Positions 1-5,436 of a stretch of 6,534 nt of DNA are shown here, one piece after another (the stretch's first letter is position 1; the number at the start of each line of letters is the position of its first letter). The translations under genes were made by a program, and so were the position numbers. The stretch is from contig CAMGKS010000068.1 of the NCBI GenBank assembly GCA_946056785.1, forward strand, positions 1 to 6,534, written 5' to 3'. This DNA comes from an uncultured Clostridia bacterium. GTDB lineage: Bacteria; Bacillota; Clostridia; Christensenellales; CAG-917. The notes beneath the pieces were generated by a model. The model was not told where the DNA came from. It searched no databases and saw only the letters and a program-made list of their open reading frames with translations.

Positions 1-143
1 AAAGATAGTAGAAAAAGCTAATTGTTATGTTTGATAAAATTGCTAAGAAGAGTGTGACGGAGAAAAAATAGAAGAAAAGATAGGAAAAAGCTAATTGTTA
101 TGCTTGACAGAGTTCCTTGAAGAGTTAGGCGGAGAACGGAGTT
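1..143. repeat. Two diverged tandem copies of a ~73-bp intergenic repeat
   Basis: A 19-nt stretch, GAAAAAGCTAATTGTTATG, occurs identically at 11-29 and 84-102, a period of 73 nt. Similarity continues on both sides. AAAGATAG precedes it at 1-8 and 76-83. Downstream, a diverged segment (TTGATA/TTGACA, then AAGAGT..G.CGGAGAA) can be aligned with a small indel. Neither copy lies in a convincing reading frame, because stops fall soon after the core in the frames checked. The window begins inside the first copy, so more copies may lie to the left. The divergence suggests an old duplication or two members of an interspersed family rather than a recent tandem duplication. No function can be assigned. 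Confidence 0.6.
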
Positions 144-290
144 GTAAAAAGTAGAGGGGCTTTGGATTTCAACTGCTTTTCAACTGTTTACCAATTACTT
201 TAAAAAAATTCATAATTAAGGTTTTAACGTTTACACGTTTTTGCGTTTATTACAACTAAAAATTTAAACCGAAAATGCAAAAAGACAATT
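144..290. other. Gene-free AT-rich intergenic stretch
   Basis: Together with the repeat to its left and the terminator to its right, this makes up a 351-nt gene-free region. No ORF with a ribosome binding site was found in it on either strand. The only visible pattern is CGTTT three times at an exact 8-nt spacing (228-232, 236-240, 244-248), plus a doubled TTCAACTG-like motif near 167-187. Nothing indicates an RNA gene. Confidence 0.4.
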
Positions 291-317
291 AAAAATCTCG
301 CTTAAAGCGAGATTTTT
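291..317 (-). terminator. Bidirectional intrinsic terminator after the zinc-ribbon gene
   Basis: The 13-nt arm AAAAATCTCGCTT (291-303) is perfectly complementary to AAGCGAGATTTTT (305-317). In practice this gives a CTCGC/GCGAG-centred stem with a small TTAAA loop, flanked by an A-run on one side and a T-run on the other. It can therefore terminate on either strand. It lies 35 nt past the stop codon of the minus-strand gene at 352, as expected for its terminator, and could also stop rightward transcription from the left of the window. Confidence 0.85.
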
Positions 318-351
318 GCTAAATACAGATTTAGTTTAATTACCGGTACCG

Positions 352-786
352 TTATTGTTTTTCGCCGCAATGCTTGCAGTACGTAGAATCGATAGGTATT
401 TGTTTTCCGCAACGTTTACAATACATATTCTGTCCGCTTGCGTCGGGTTGCTGAAAAGGTTCTTTTCCTTCTCTTATTGCCTGAAAAAGCGCGATATTAT
501 CTTTGTTGGCTTCGAGCACTTGTTTCGTCATCATTGGAGACATTTTTATCATTGCAGGCACGACAAAAGAGAAGAAGGTCAAAAAGAACACGGCAAAGGC
601 AGATAATGCTCCGACGATCGTAAACGCAATTGCCGTTTCAAACGGCAGGATAGGACTTTTTGTCGTGAGCGATTGAAGTCCGAGCCCTAAAAATATGGGG
701 GCAATAACAAGAAATATTGCCCATACAATTCTCATTTTCCGTACGGTTTTGGCAAATTGTTCCGTGCTTATATCAATTGTTTTCAT
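352..786 (-). CDS. Small two-TM membrane protein with C-terminal zinc ribbon
   Basis: This 144-residue protein of unknown function has two hydrophobic segments (about 19-38 and 52-77), which should form a transmembrane hairpin. A short amphipathic linker (about 85-110) follows. The C-terminal zinc ribbon has paired CxxC knuckles, Cys123/Cys126 and Cys137/Cys140, in the form YCKRCGKQIP...YCKHCGEK. This matches the short zinc-ribbon modules found at the ends of many Gram-positive membrane proteins. The likely arrangement is a membrane-anchored protein with the ribbon in the cytoplasm, possibly for protein or nucleic-acid contact; that role is inferred. The ATG at 786 is supported by AAGGA (794-798) seven bases upstream. 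The gene is monocistronic, with its own promoter and hairpin terminators on both sides. No enzymatic motif was seen. Confidence 0.85.
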   Translation of the reverse strand: MKTIDISTEQFAKTVRKMRIVWAIFLVIAPIFLGLGLQSLTTKSPILPFETAIAFTIVGALSAFAVFFLTFFSFVVPAMIKMSPMMTKQVLEANKDNIALFQAIREGKEPFQQPDASGQNMYCKRCGKQIPIDSTYCKHCGEKQ

Positions 787-816
787 TTTTTATTCCTTAT
801 AAAGTTTTTTCAATTT

Positions 817-834
817 ATTATAACATAGTTATAA
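817..834 (-). promoter_or_regulatory. Extended -10 promoter with overlapping inverted repeat
   Basis: Read on the minus strand, 825-817 is TGTTATAAT, a perfect extended -10 element (TGnTATAAT). No good -35 hexamer sits 17 nt upstream, which fits an extended -10 promoter. Transcription would start near 810, giving a leader of about 24 nt. The same bases form a perfect inverted repeat, TTATAACATAGTTATAA (818-834, 7-bp arms, 3-nt spacer), so a dimeric repressor could occlude the promoter. The repeat is AT-only except for one C and one G, so it could be chance. Confidence 0.5.
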
Positions 835-921
835 CAGATTTTAGTATTTTTTTAATATTATCATCACAATTTTTTCTGACGGAAACAGAATTAAAACTTA
901 AAAGAAAGATTTTTGGGAATA

Positions 922-960
922 AAAAAGCGATAGCTTCGTTTTTGAACGCTATCGCTTTTT
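922..960 (-). terminator. Intrinsic terminator of the asd-dapA-dapB operon
   Basis: AAAAAGCGATAGC (922-934) pairs perfectly with GCTATCGCTTTTT (948-960), giving a 13-bp stem and a 13-nt loop. Flanking A- and T-runs make it usable on both strands. It lies 51 nt beyond the dapB stop codon on the minus strand and separates the dap operon from the zinc-ribbon gene promoter. Confidence 0.82.
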
Positions 961-1011
961 GTTTGTGTTTTGTCGTAGTGCAGATTTAACCGCTTTAACG
1001 CTCTATGCAGG

Positions 1012-2202
1012 TTATATTTTGAAATGCTCTTTTAAAAGCGATTCTGCTTCGGTAAGAGACGAGGCATCAATGCAACAGGATATTTTAGTTTCGCTTGTGG
1101 TTATAGCATAAATCTTAGTGCCGCTTTCCATTAAAAGGTTAAGAACTTCAACCGCAACGCCGCTCTTATGTTCCATGCCGGCGCCTTCGATTGTGAGTTT
1201 GCTGCAATTTTCAGTCGTGTCGAATTTGATTTCTTGCAATTTCAATAAGTCGTAACAGAGACGGCTGTCTTCGTTTGAAAGAGTGAACGAAACGGATACC
1301 TTTCCGTCCAAGCTTATCGTTTGGCTAATCATATCGAGATTGATTTCGTTTTGGGCGATGAGCTTTAAGAGTTCGAGAAATTCGGTTTGACTTATTTCCG
1401 AAAGGGAAACGAGACTTACGCCGCATTCGCCGCTGACGGTCGTAACGGCGTAATAGTCGCCTATTATGCTGTTCATGTCATAAAGCCCGACTTTCTTATC
1501 GCTCATATAAGTTGCCGCTCTGAGAGCTCCTGCAACGAAAACTTCTTTGCTTTCCGACTCGTGCGAAATGGTCAATTCCTCTCCGTTGCCGAAAAAGTGT
1601 ACGTCGTGTTTGCCTACAACCGTACCGCCACGGACGGCATGAATGCCGATTTCATTAGGCGTGCGGCGGCATGATTTATCGTGTCTGCCGTAAACAGGGT
1701 TAAGTTCTCTTACGCTGTTAATCGCCTGATATATGCTGAGTGCCGTGCCGCTTGGGGAGTCAAGTTTTTTGTTGTGATGAGTTTCAACGATTTCAACGTC
1801 GAAACTGTCCCCCAAAAATTTCGTGGCTTCTTTGGCAAGATTGCTTAAAAGATTTACGCCGAGCGACATATTGCTTGCTTTAAAAATAGCGATTTTTTTA
1901 GACGCTTGTTCGATTTCGGCGAGCTGAGCTTCGCTGTGTCCCGTGGTAGCCAAAACCACGCTGGCTCTTTTTGCCAAAGCATAGCTTAAAATATCTTCGA
2001 GCGTAGAGGCGTTCGAAAAATCGATGATTACGTCACACGTGCCGTTAGCTTCGGCAAAACTTTTGAATACCGGGAAAGGCAAATCGTTTGCTCCGCAAAA
2101 ATCAACGCCGAATTCGATTTTAAAATCATTGTTTCCGACAAGACTTTTATAAATAGTGCGGCCGATTCTTCCGCCCGCACCGCAAATAGCAAGTTTAATC
2201 AT
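1012..2202 (-). CDS. dapB: 4-hydroxy-tetrahydrodipicolinate reductase with C-terminal tandem ACT-like domain
   Basis: DapB reduces the DapA product to tetrahydrodipicolinate with NAD(P)H in the cytoplasm, on the way to diaminopimelate and lysine. Residues 1 to about 250 are a full DapB. They show the Rossmann loop GAGGRIGR (8-15), ATTGHS (85-90), NMSLGVNLL (111-119), the catalytic segment THHNKKLDSPSGTA (141-154; His142, His143, Lys146) and the dimer/tetramer-end motif AGALRAA...GLYDM. The protein then continues for about 137 residues, where ordinary DapB ends near 250-270. This tail (about 260-396) reads like an aspartokinase regulatory module: NLDMISQTIS and VSVSFTLS in ACT1, then KLTIEGAGM..KSGVA, ITTSETKIS and a final helix in ACT2. 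The fusion is in one open frame with no break. The ATG at 2202 has AAGGA (2209-2213) six bases upstream. Last gene of the operon, 10 nt after dapA. The reductase call is firm. The role of the tail as an amino-acid sensor is inferred. Confidence 0.95.
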   Translation of the reverse strand: MIKLAICGAGGRIGRTIYKSLVGNNDFKIEFGVDFCGANDLPFPVFKSFAEANGTCDVIIDFSNASTLEDILSYALAKRASVVLATTGHSEAQLAEIEQASKKIAIFKASNMSLGVNLLSNLAKEATKFLGDSFDVEIVETHHNKKLDSPSGTALSIYQAINSVRELNPVYGRHDKSCRRTPNEIGIHAVRGGTVVGKHDVHFFGNGEELTISHESESKEVFVAGALRAATYMSDKKVGLYDMNSIIGDYYAVTTVSGECGVSLVSLSEISQTEFLELLKLIAQNEINLDMISQTISLDGKVSVSFTLSNEDSRLCYDLLKLQEIKFDTTENCSKLTIEGAGMEHKSGVAVEVLNLLMESGTKIYAITTSETKISCCIDASSLTEAESLLKEHFKI

Positions 2203-2208
2203 TTTGTT

Positions 2209-2213
2209 TCCTT
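2209..2213 (-). promoter_or_regulatory. dapB ribosome binding site touching the dapA stop codon
   Basis: The minus-strand AAGGA at 2213-2209 lies six bases before the dapB ATG, and its first base is the last base of the dapA TAA stop (2215-2213). Ribosomes ending dapA translation cover this site, so dapA and dapB are probably translationally coupled. This keeps the two consecutive enzymes in proportion. Confidence 0.7.
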
Positions 2214-3091
2214 TATTTGTTTATCAATTCGTAATAGGCGGCTTTCAAAACTTCCGCATTTTCCGCAAGCATTTCAGTCAAAGGAAGTCTTACGTACTTT
2301 TGACACAAACCTAAAATCTCCGCAATTTTTTTGACGGGAATAGGGTTAACTTCCATAAACAATGCCTTTACGAACGGCAGCATATCAAGTTGCATTTTTG
2401 CCGCGGTTTTGAAATCGCCGCTAAATGCCGATTTGCACATATTGCTGACGTAATTCGGAATAACGTTTGAGGCAACGGAAATAATTCCCTGTCCGCCCAT
2501 GGCGATAACGGGAACGGTAAGTCCGTCGTCGCCCGAATAGACGGCGGCGGAGCCTGACGTGAGACGAATGGCTTCTTCGATTTGTTCCATATTGCCGCTT
2601 GCTTCCTTTATTGCCACTATGTTTTTGCATCCTTCCGAAAGTTTTGCGAAAGTTTTAGGAAGCATATTGACTCCCGTTCTTCCCGGAACGTTGTAGCAAA
2701 TAATATCGAGACCGGTATTTTTCGCTATTTCGGAATAGTGAGCGATAAGTCCGTTTTGCGTCGCTTTATTGTAATAAGGCGTAACAACCAAGAGAGCGTC
2801 CGCTCCGAGTTTTTCTGCATTCTTTGAATTTTCAACCGCCTGTTCAGTTGAATTCGAACCGGAGCCAACGATGACCGGGATACGGCCTTTGACCGTTTTT
2901 ACCGCAAGTTTTATTACTTCGTCCTTTTCCTTGGCAGACATGGTGGCAGGTTCGCCGGTCGTTCCCAAAACGACGAGAGCATCCGTGCCGTTTTCAATTT
3001 GAAAATTTAAAAGCTTTTCGTAAGCGTCGAAATCTACGCCTGACGCTGTAAACGGCGTAATCAGTGCGGTTGCACTTCCCTTAAAAATCAT
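2213..3091 (-). CDS. dapA: 4-hydroxy-tetrahydrodipicolinate synthase
   Basis: DapA condenses pyruvate with L-aspartate semialdehyde through a Schiff base, the first committed step of the diaminopimelate branch. The protein has 292 residues, the usual length for this (beta/alpha)8 enzyme. It has GTTGE (43-47; Thr44, Thr45), TPYY (104-107), YNVPGRT (133-139; Tyr133, Arg138) and the Schiff-base lysine Lys162 in AIKEASG, so the catalytic set is complete. Compared from memory with the E. coli lysine-binding site, Asn80 and Tyr106 are kept, but position 53 is Ala, 56 is Lys and 84 is Gln (His, His and Glu in E. coli). Lys at 56 is associated with Gram-positive, lysine-insensitive enzymes, so weak or no lysine inhibition is inferred. 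The ATG at 3091 follows GGAGGA (3101-3096) at 4 nt. It is the middle gene of asd-dapA-dapB. Confidence 0.96.
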   Translation of the reverse strand: MIFKGSATALITPFTASGVDFDAYEKLLNFQIENGTDALVVLGTTGEPATMSAKEKDEVIKLAVKTVKGRIPVIVGSGSNSTEQAVENSKNAEKLGADALLVVTPYYNKATQNGLIAHYSEIAKNTGLDIICYNVPGRTGVNMLPKTFAKLSEGCKNIVAIKEASGNMEQIEEAIRLTSGSAAVYSGDDGLTVPVIAMGGQGIISVASNVIPNYVSNMCKSAFSGDFKTAAKMQLDMLPFVKALFMEVNPIPVKKIAEILGLCQKYVRLPLTEMLAENAEVLKAAYYELINK

Positions 3092-3102
3092 AAAATCCTC
3101 CG

Positions 3103-3148
3103 ATTTGATTTGATAAATTTATTTTGATAAGATATATTGTTTGATAAA
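3103..3148 (-). repeat. Three TTTATCAAA-type direct repeats in the asd-dapA gap
   Basis: The 75-nt gap between asd and dapA contains TTTGATAAA (plus strand) at 3109-3117 and 3140-3148 and a one-mismatch copy, TTTGATAAG, at 3123-3131. A partial TTTGAT lies at 3104-3109. On the transcribed strand they read TTTATCAAA. No terminator hairpin lies in the gap, so read-through from asd is expected. A weak -35/-10 pair (TTGCGA, 17 nt, TATATC) can be drawn here, but it matches only 4 of 6 bases in each box. The repeats could be a protein-binding site or simply slipped AT-rich DNA. Confidence 0.4.
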
Positions 3149-3166
3149 TCGTATCGCAAGTATACG

Positions 3167-4174
3167 TTATTTTTTCAATGCCTTTGCGATTAACAATTCG
3201 ACAATCTGGACGGCATTTGTAGCAGCGCCTTTTCTGATGTTATCTGCAACTACCCAAAGGTTTACGCCCGATTCGACGGAATCGTCTTTTCTGATTCTTC
3301 CGACGTAAACTTCGTCGTGATTTTCAGCGTCGAGCGGAGTAGGGTAAACGCCGTTTTTAACGTCGTCCATTAAAATTATGCCTTTTGCGTTTTTCAACGT
3401 CGCCATTACGTCTTCACGGGTACAAGGTTTTTCGAATTCGAGATTAATCGATTCGCTGTGACCGTAAAATACAGGAACTCTGACAGTTGTGGCTGTGATT
3501 TTCAAAGAATCGTCGTGAAGAATTTTTTTGGTTTCGACAATCATTTTCCATTCTTCTTTCGTGTATCCGTCTTCCATAAAAACGTCGATGTGCGGAAGCA
3601 TATTGTAAGCGATAGGCTTAGGGAATTTTGTAGGCGGATTGCCAACGATACCGTTTTTAAGGTCGTTATATCCTGCAACGCCCGCTCCCGAAACAGCTTG
3701 ATACGTGCTGTAAACGATTCTCTTGATTTTATATTTATCGTGCAAAGGTTTTAAAGCAACCATAGCCTGAATTGTAGAGCAGTTAGGATTTGCGATTATA
3801 CCTTTATTCCATTCGATATCTTCCGGGTTAACTTCCGGAACGACGAGCGGAATATCCGTTTGCATTCTCCATTGGCTTGAATTGTCGACAACCGTTGCGC
3901 CGATTTCTACGAAAACAGGCGCGAAGTTTTTCGACGTTTCGCCGCCGGCGGAAAAAAGAGCAAAATCGACTTTTCCCTTTAAAGCTTTTACGTTGTCTTC
4001 CGTAAGTTCGATTACGGTGTGTTTTTTGCCCATAAACTCTATTTCTTTTCCTGCACTCTTTTTAGAGGCAAAAAGATAATAATTTTCGACAGGAAGTTTG
4101 CGTTCTGAAAGGACTTCCAAAAACTTTGAGCCGACCATTCCGGTGGCCCCTACGACTGCAATGTTGAATTTCAT
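3167..4174 (-). CDS. asd: Aspartate-semialdehyde dehydrogenase
   Basis: Asd reduces aspartyl phosphate to L-aspartate semialdehyde with NADPH, the branch point between lysine/diaminopimelate and threonine/methionine. From the ATG at 4174 the protein has 335 residues, typical for the bacterial enzyme. It shows the nucleotide loop GATGMVG (9-15), FSAGG (74-78), DNSSQWRM (97-104), the catalytic cysteine Cys132 in ANPNCST (128-134), EEWKM (207-211), and RVPVFYGHSE with Arg232 and the acid/base His239. A longer reading from a TTG at 4228 is possible but wrong. That TTG is part of the TTGACA promoter box, whereas the ATG at 4174 has a perfect AGGAGG six bases upstream and begins directly with the conserved KFNIAVVGATG. 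It is the first gene of the operon, with dapA following after 75 nt. Aspartokinase, which supplies its substrate, is not in this window. Confidence 0.97.
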   Translation of the reverse strand: MKFNIAVVGATGMVGSKFLEVLSERKLPVENYYLFASKKSAGKEIEFMGKKHTVIELTEDNVKALKGKVDFALFSAGGETSKNFAPVFVEIGATVVDNSSQWRMQTDIPLVVPEVNPEDIEWNKGIIANPNCSTIQAMVALKPLHDKYKIKRIVYSTYQAVSGAGVAGYNDLKNGIVGNPPTKFPKPIAYNMLPHIDVFMEDGYTKEEWKMIVETKKILHDDSLKITATTVRVPVFYGHSESINLEFEKPCTREDVMATLKNAKGIILMDDVKNGVYPTPLDAENHDEVYVGRIRKDDSVESGVNLWVVADNIRKGAATNAVQIVELLIAKALKK

Positions 4175-4180
4175 TTGAAT

Positions 4181-4186
4181 CCTCCT
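4181..4186 (-). promoter_or_regulatory. Strong asd ribosome binding site fixing the start
   Basis: CCTCCT on the plus strand is AGGAGG on the coding strand, six bases before the ATG at 4174. It decides for the shorter Asd start over the upstream TTG. Confidence 0.9.
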
Positions 4187-4199
4187 AAATATATATATG

Positions 4200-4228
4200 A
4201 ATTTACTACTAATAAGAGATTTTGTCAA
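4200..4228 (-). promoter_or_regulatory. Promoter of the asd-dapA-dapB operon
   Basis: A consensus -35 box, TTGACA, lies on the minus strand at 4228-4223. After a 17-nt spacer comes TAAATT (4205-4200), a 4/6 match to the -10 box. Transcription would start near 4193, leaving a leader of only about 19 nt before the asd ATG. That is too short for a riboswitch or T-box, so no RNA-based lysine control is visible. An AT dinucleotide run fills the leader between the -10 and the ribosome binding site. Confidence 0.65.
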
Positions 4229-4232
4229 TTTT

Positions 4233-4248
4233 ATTAAAAAAGTTTAAT
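4233..4248. promoter_or_regulatory. Possible operator between divergent promoters
   Basis: ATTAAA (4233-4238) and TTTAAT (4243-4248) form a 6-bp inverted repeat with a 4-nt spacer. It sits between the two divergent -35 boxes (4223-4228 and 4257-4262), where a regulator could affect both transcripts. The sequence is almost purely A/T, so chance is a serious alternative. Confidence 0.25.
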
Positions 4249-4256
4249 TTATTTAT

Positions 4257-4285
4257 TTGATATTTACGTTATCTTATAGTAAAAT
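4257..4285 (+). promoter_or_regulatory. Promoter of the membrane protein-TPR gene pair
   Basis: TTGATA (4257-4262, 5/6 match) is followed after exactly 17 nt by TAAAAT (4280-4285, 5/6 match). Transcription would start near 4292, with AGGAG at 4305-4309 five bases before the ATG at 4315. A competing -10-like TATAGT at 4275 has no well-spaced -35 box. This promoter diverges from the asd promoter, with 28 nt between the two -35 boxes. Confidence 0.65.
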
Positions 4286-4314
4286 GAAAACACTAATTTG
4301 TCGTAGGAGTAAAA

Positions 4315-5436
4315 ATGGCAAAGAATCAATATGGATTTAAGGCTGAAAAGACTAAAAAAGAGCCTAAACTGTTATGTAAAAACATATTCACGGTAGGAAA
4401 CGAACTTCGTGAAGCCCCTGTCCCGGAAACTATGGTAAATCAGGAGGGAAAGACCGTTCCTTACGTTCCTAAATACCGTGAAAGTATAAAGGGCGGTTAT
4501 TCGGCTTATAAAGACAACGTTAAGGTTATGTTGAAAGCCGGATTGTACTTTTTGATATTCTTTGCGGCAATGTTCGTATTCGTAGCATACGGATACGGTG
4601 CGATTATGGACCGTTTTACTTTAAGCGGTGCAAATTTTATGGGAAACGTCGGAATAGGTTATCCGGGCGTTATTTCCGACATGGGCGAAATTTATGCCAG
4701 CCGGCTTCAAGCGTACAATTACGTGTTCTATTTTGCGTTGCCGTGTATTTTTTTGATTTCAATCGGCATGGCGGGGCTTTTCAACGTCGCTAAAAAACTT
4801 ATATGGAACGAACCTATCAAATACGTTGCTAAACCGTTTTTCAGCGGCATAGCAAAGAATTGGTGGAAATACGTTATTTTCGTAATGTTGGGCACGGGCA
4901 TCGGACTTGCAATTGGCACCGCTCTTGTAAATCTTCTTACGAAAATCGAGTTGGGCGTCGCTACGGCAGGCGATTATTGCGGTTGTGTTTTCTCGTTTGT
5001 CATCGGAGCGCCTTTGTGCGTCTTCCCTATGGTTGCGATAACTATCATTCCGTCTTACAAATTGAGTTTCGGACAATTGATAAAAGATTCGTTCGTCATT
5101 TCCGTTAATAGGTTTGTGCCTTATGCGTTGACGGGTATTATTTCTTGCGTTCCGCTTGCATTGTTGTTTATAAACGGCATTTTTGCAATTATACTTTGCA
5201 TAGTGCTTGTGGCTTTCGGTTTTCCTCTTTGGGCTATGCTTTGGACGGGGCTCGGCCACGGCAGCTACTTAAAGTGCGTTTATCTTTACGAATATGAATC
5301 GTCAAAGAAAGTCAATCCTTATCAGAAAAAGGAAGGCGGTAAAGCGGATATCGTCGGAAAAACAGACAACGCCGAAAAGAAACAAAACAAGAAGCCGCAG
5401 ACCTACGTAAACCCAAAAAAGAAAAAGAAGAAATAA
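4315..5436 (+). CDS. Polytopic membrane protein with lysine-rich tail, YesL/DUF624-like
   Basis: This 373-residue protein of unknown function has a soluble, basic N-terminus (1-70). Hydrophobic segments follow at about 74-94, 135-156, 185-207, 223-245 and 268-310; the last is long enough for two passes, giving five or six in total. The part around 151-200, with GLFNVAKKLIWNEP, an aromatic-rich loop and KNWWKYVIFV, resembles the YesL/DUF624 membrane family by eye. The large loop at 95-132 and the ~70-residue N-terminus are additions to that plan. The last 45 residues contain 16 lysines and end in six in a row. By the positive-inside rule both termini should be cytoplasmic, which fits six passes. 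The start is set by AGGAG five bases upstream. The stop codon overlaps the ATG of the downstream TPR gene, so the two are co-transcribed and probably act together. The family assignment is tentative. Confidence 0.85.
   Translation: MAKNQYGFKAEKTKKEPKLLCKNIFTVGNELREAPVPETMVNQEGKTVPYVPKYRESIKGGYSAYKDNVKVMLKAGLYFLIFFAAMFVFVAYGYGAIMDRFTLSGANFMGNVGIGYPGVISDMGEIYASRLQAYNYVFYFALPCIFLISIGMAGLFNVAKKLIWNEPIKYVAKPFFSGIAKNWWKYVIFVMLGTGIGLAIGTALVNLLTKIELGVATAGDYCGCVFSFVIGAPLCVFPMVAITIIPSYKLSFGQLIKDSFVISVNRFVPYALTGIISCVPLALLFINGIFAIILCIVLVAFGFPLWAMLWTGLGHGSYLKCVYLYEYESSKKVNPYQKKEGGKADIVGKTDNAEKKQNKKPQTYVNPKKKKKK
5415..5421 (+). other. In-frame A_AAA_AAG slippery heptamer near the gene end
   Basis: The codons CCA AAA AAG in the polylysine tail contain A_AAA_AAG in the correct phase, the same heptamer used for -1 frameshifting in E. 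coli dnaX. After a -1 slip the next codons are GAA AAA GAA GAA ATA ATG. This is the frame of the downstream TPR gene, with no stop in between. I see no clear upstream Shine-Dalgarno-like stimulator and no obvious downstream hairpin. A lysine run makes such a heptamer likely by chance. The sequence match is certain and the activity is not. Confidence 0.3.

Noticed and set aside
1..34. C-terminal end of an upstream plus-strand gene (frame 2, stop TGA at 32)
   Set aside because: Only ten codons are visible, and they fall in the repeat. In the second copy the same frame is closed by TAG just before the core, so coding is not supported.
1..143. CRISPR array
   Set aside because: There are only two copies, with diverged flanks and a 19-nt core, no regular spacers and no cas genes nearby.
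717..989. 90-codon plus-strand frame across the zinc-ribbon start and intergenic region
   Set aside because: It runs through the promoter, the ribosome binding site and the terminator hairpin at 922-960, has no ribosome binding site, and its hydrophobicity comes from AT-rich DNA.
2421..2630. Short Arg-rich minus-strand frame inside dapA
   Set aside because: It is an alternative frame of dapA without its own RBS or any recognisable domain.
3150..3166. Hairpin terminator after asd (CGTAT/ATACG)
   Set aside because: It has only a 5-bp stem with a 7-nt loop and no T-run in the minus-strand direction. Read-through into dapA is more likely.
4175..4228. N-terminal extension of Asd from a TTG at 4228
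   Set aside because: The TTG is part of the TTGACA -35 box, the extension has no ribosome binding site, and it would read through AGGAGG. The ATG at 4174 has ideal spacing and starts at the conserved Rossmann strand.
4175..4314. Lysine riboswitch (L-box) upstream of asd
   Set aside because: The whole gap is 140 nt and the predicted leader about 19 nt, shorter than an L-box. No nested GC-containing helices were seen.
4759..5259. 166-codon minus-strand open frame opposite the membrane protein
   Set aside because: It is antisense to a well-supported gene with its own promoter and RBS. Its composition is Arg/Lys/Asn-rich without any domain, as expected of a shadow frame.
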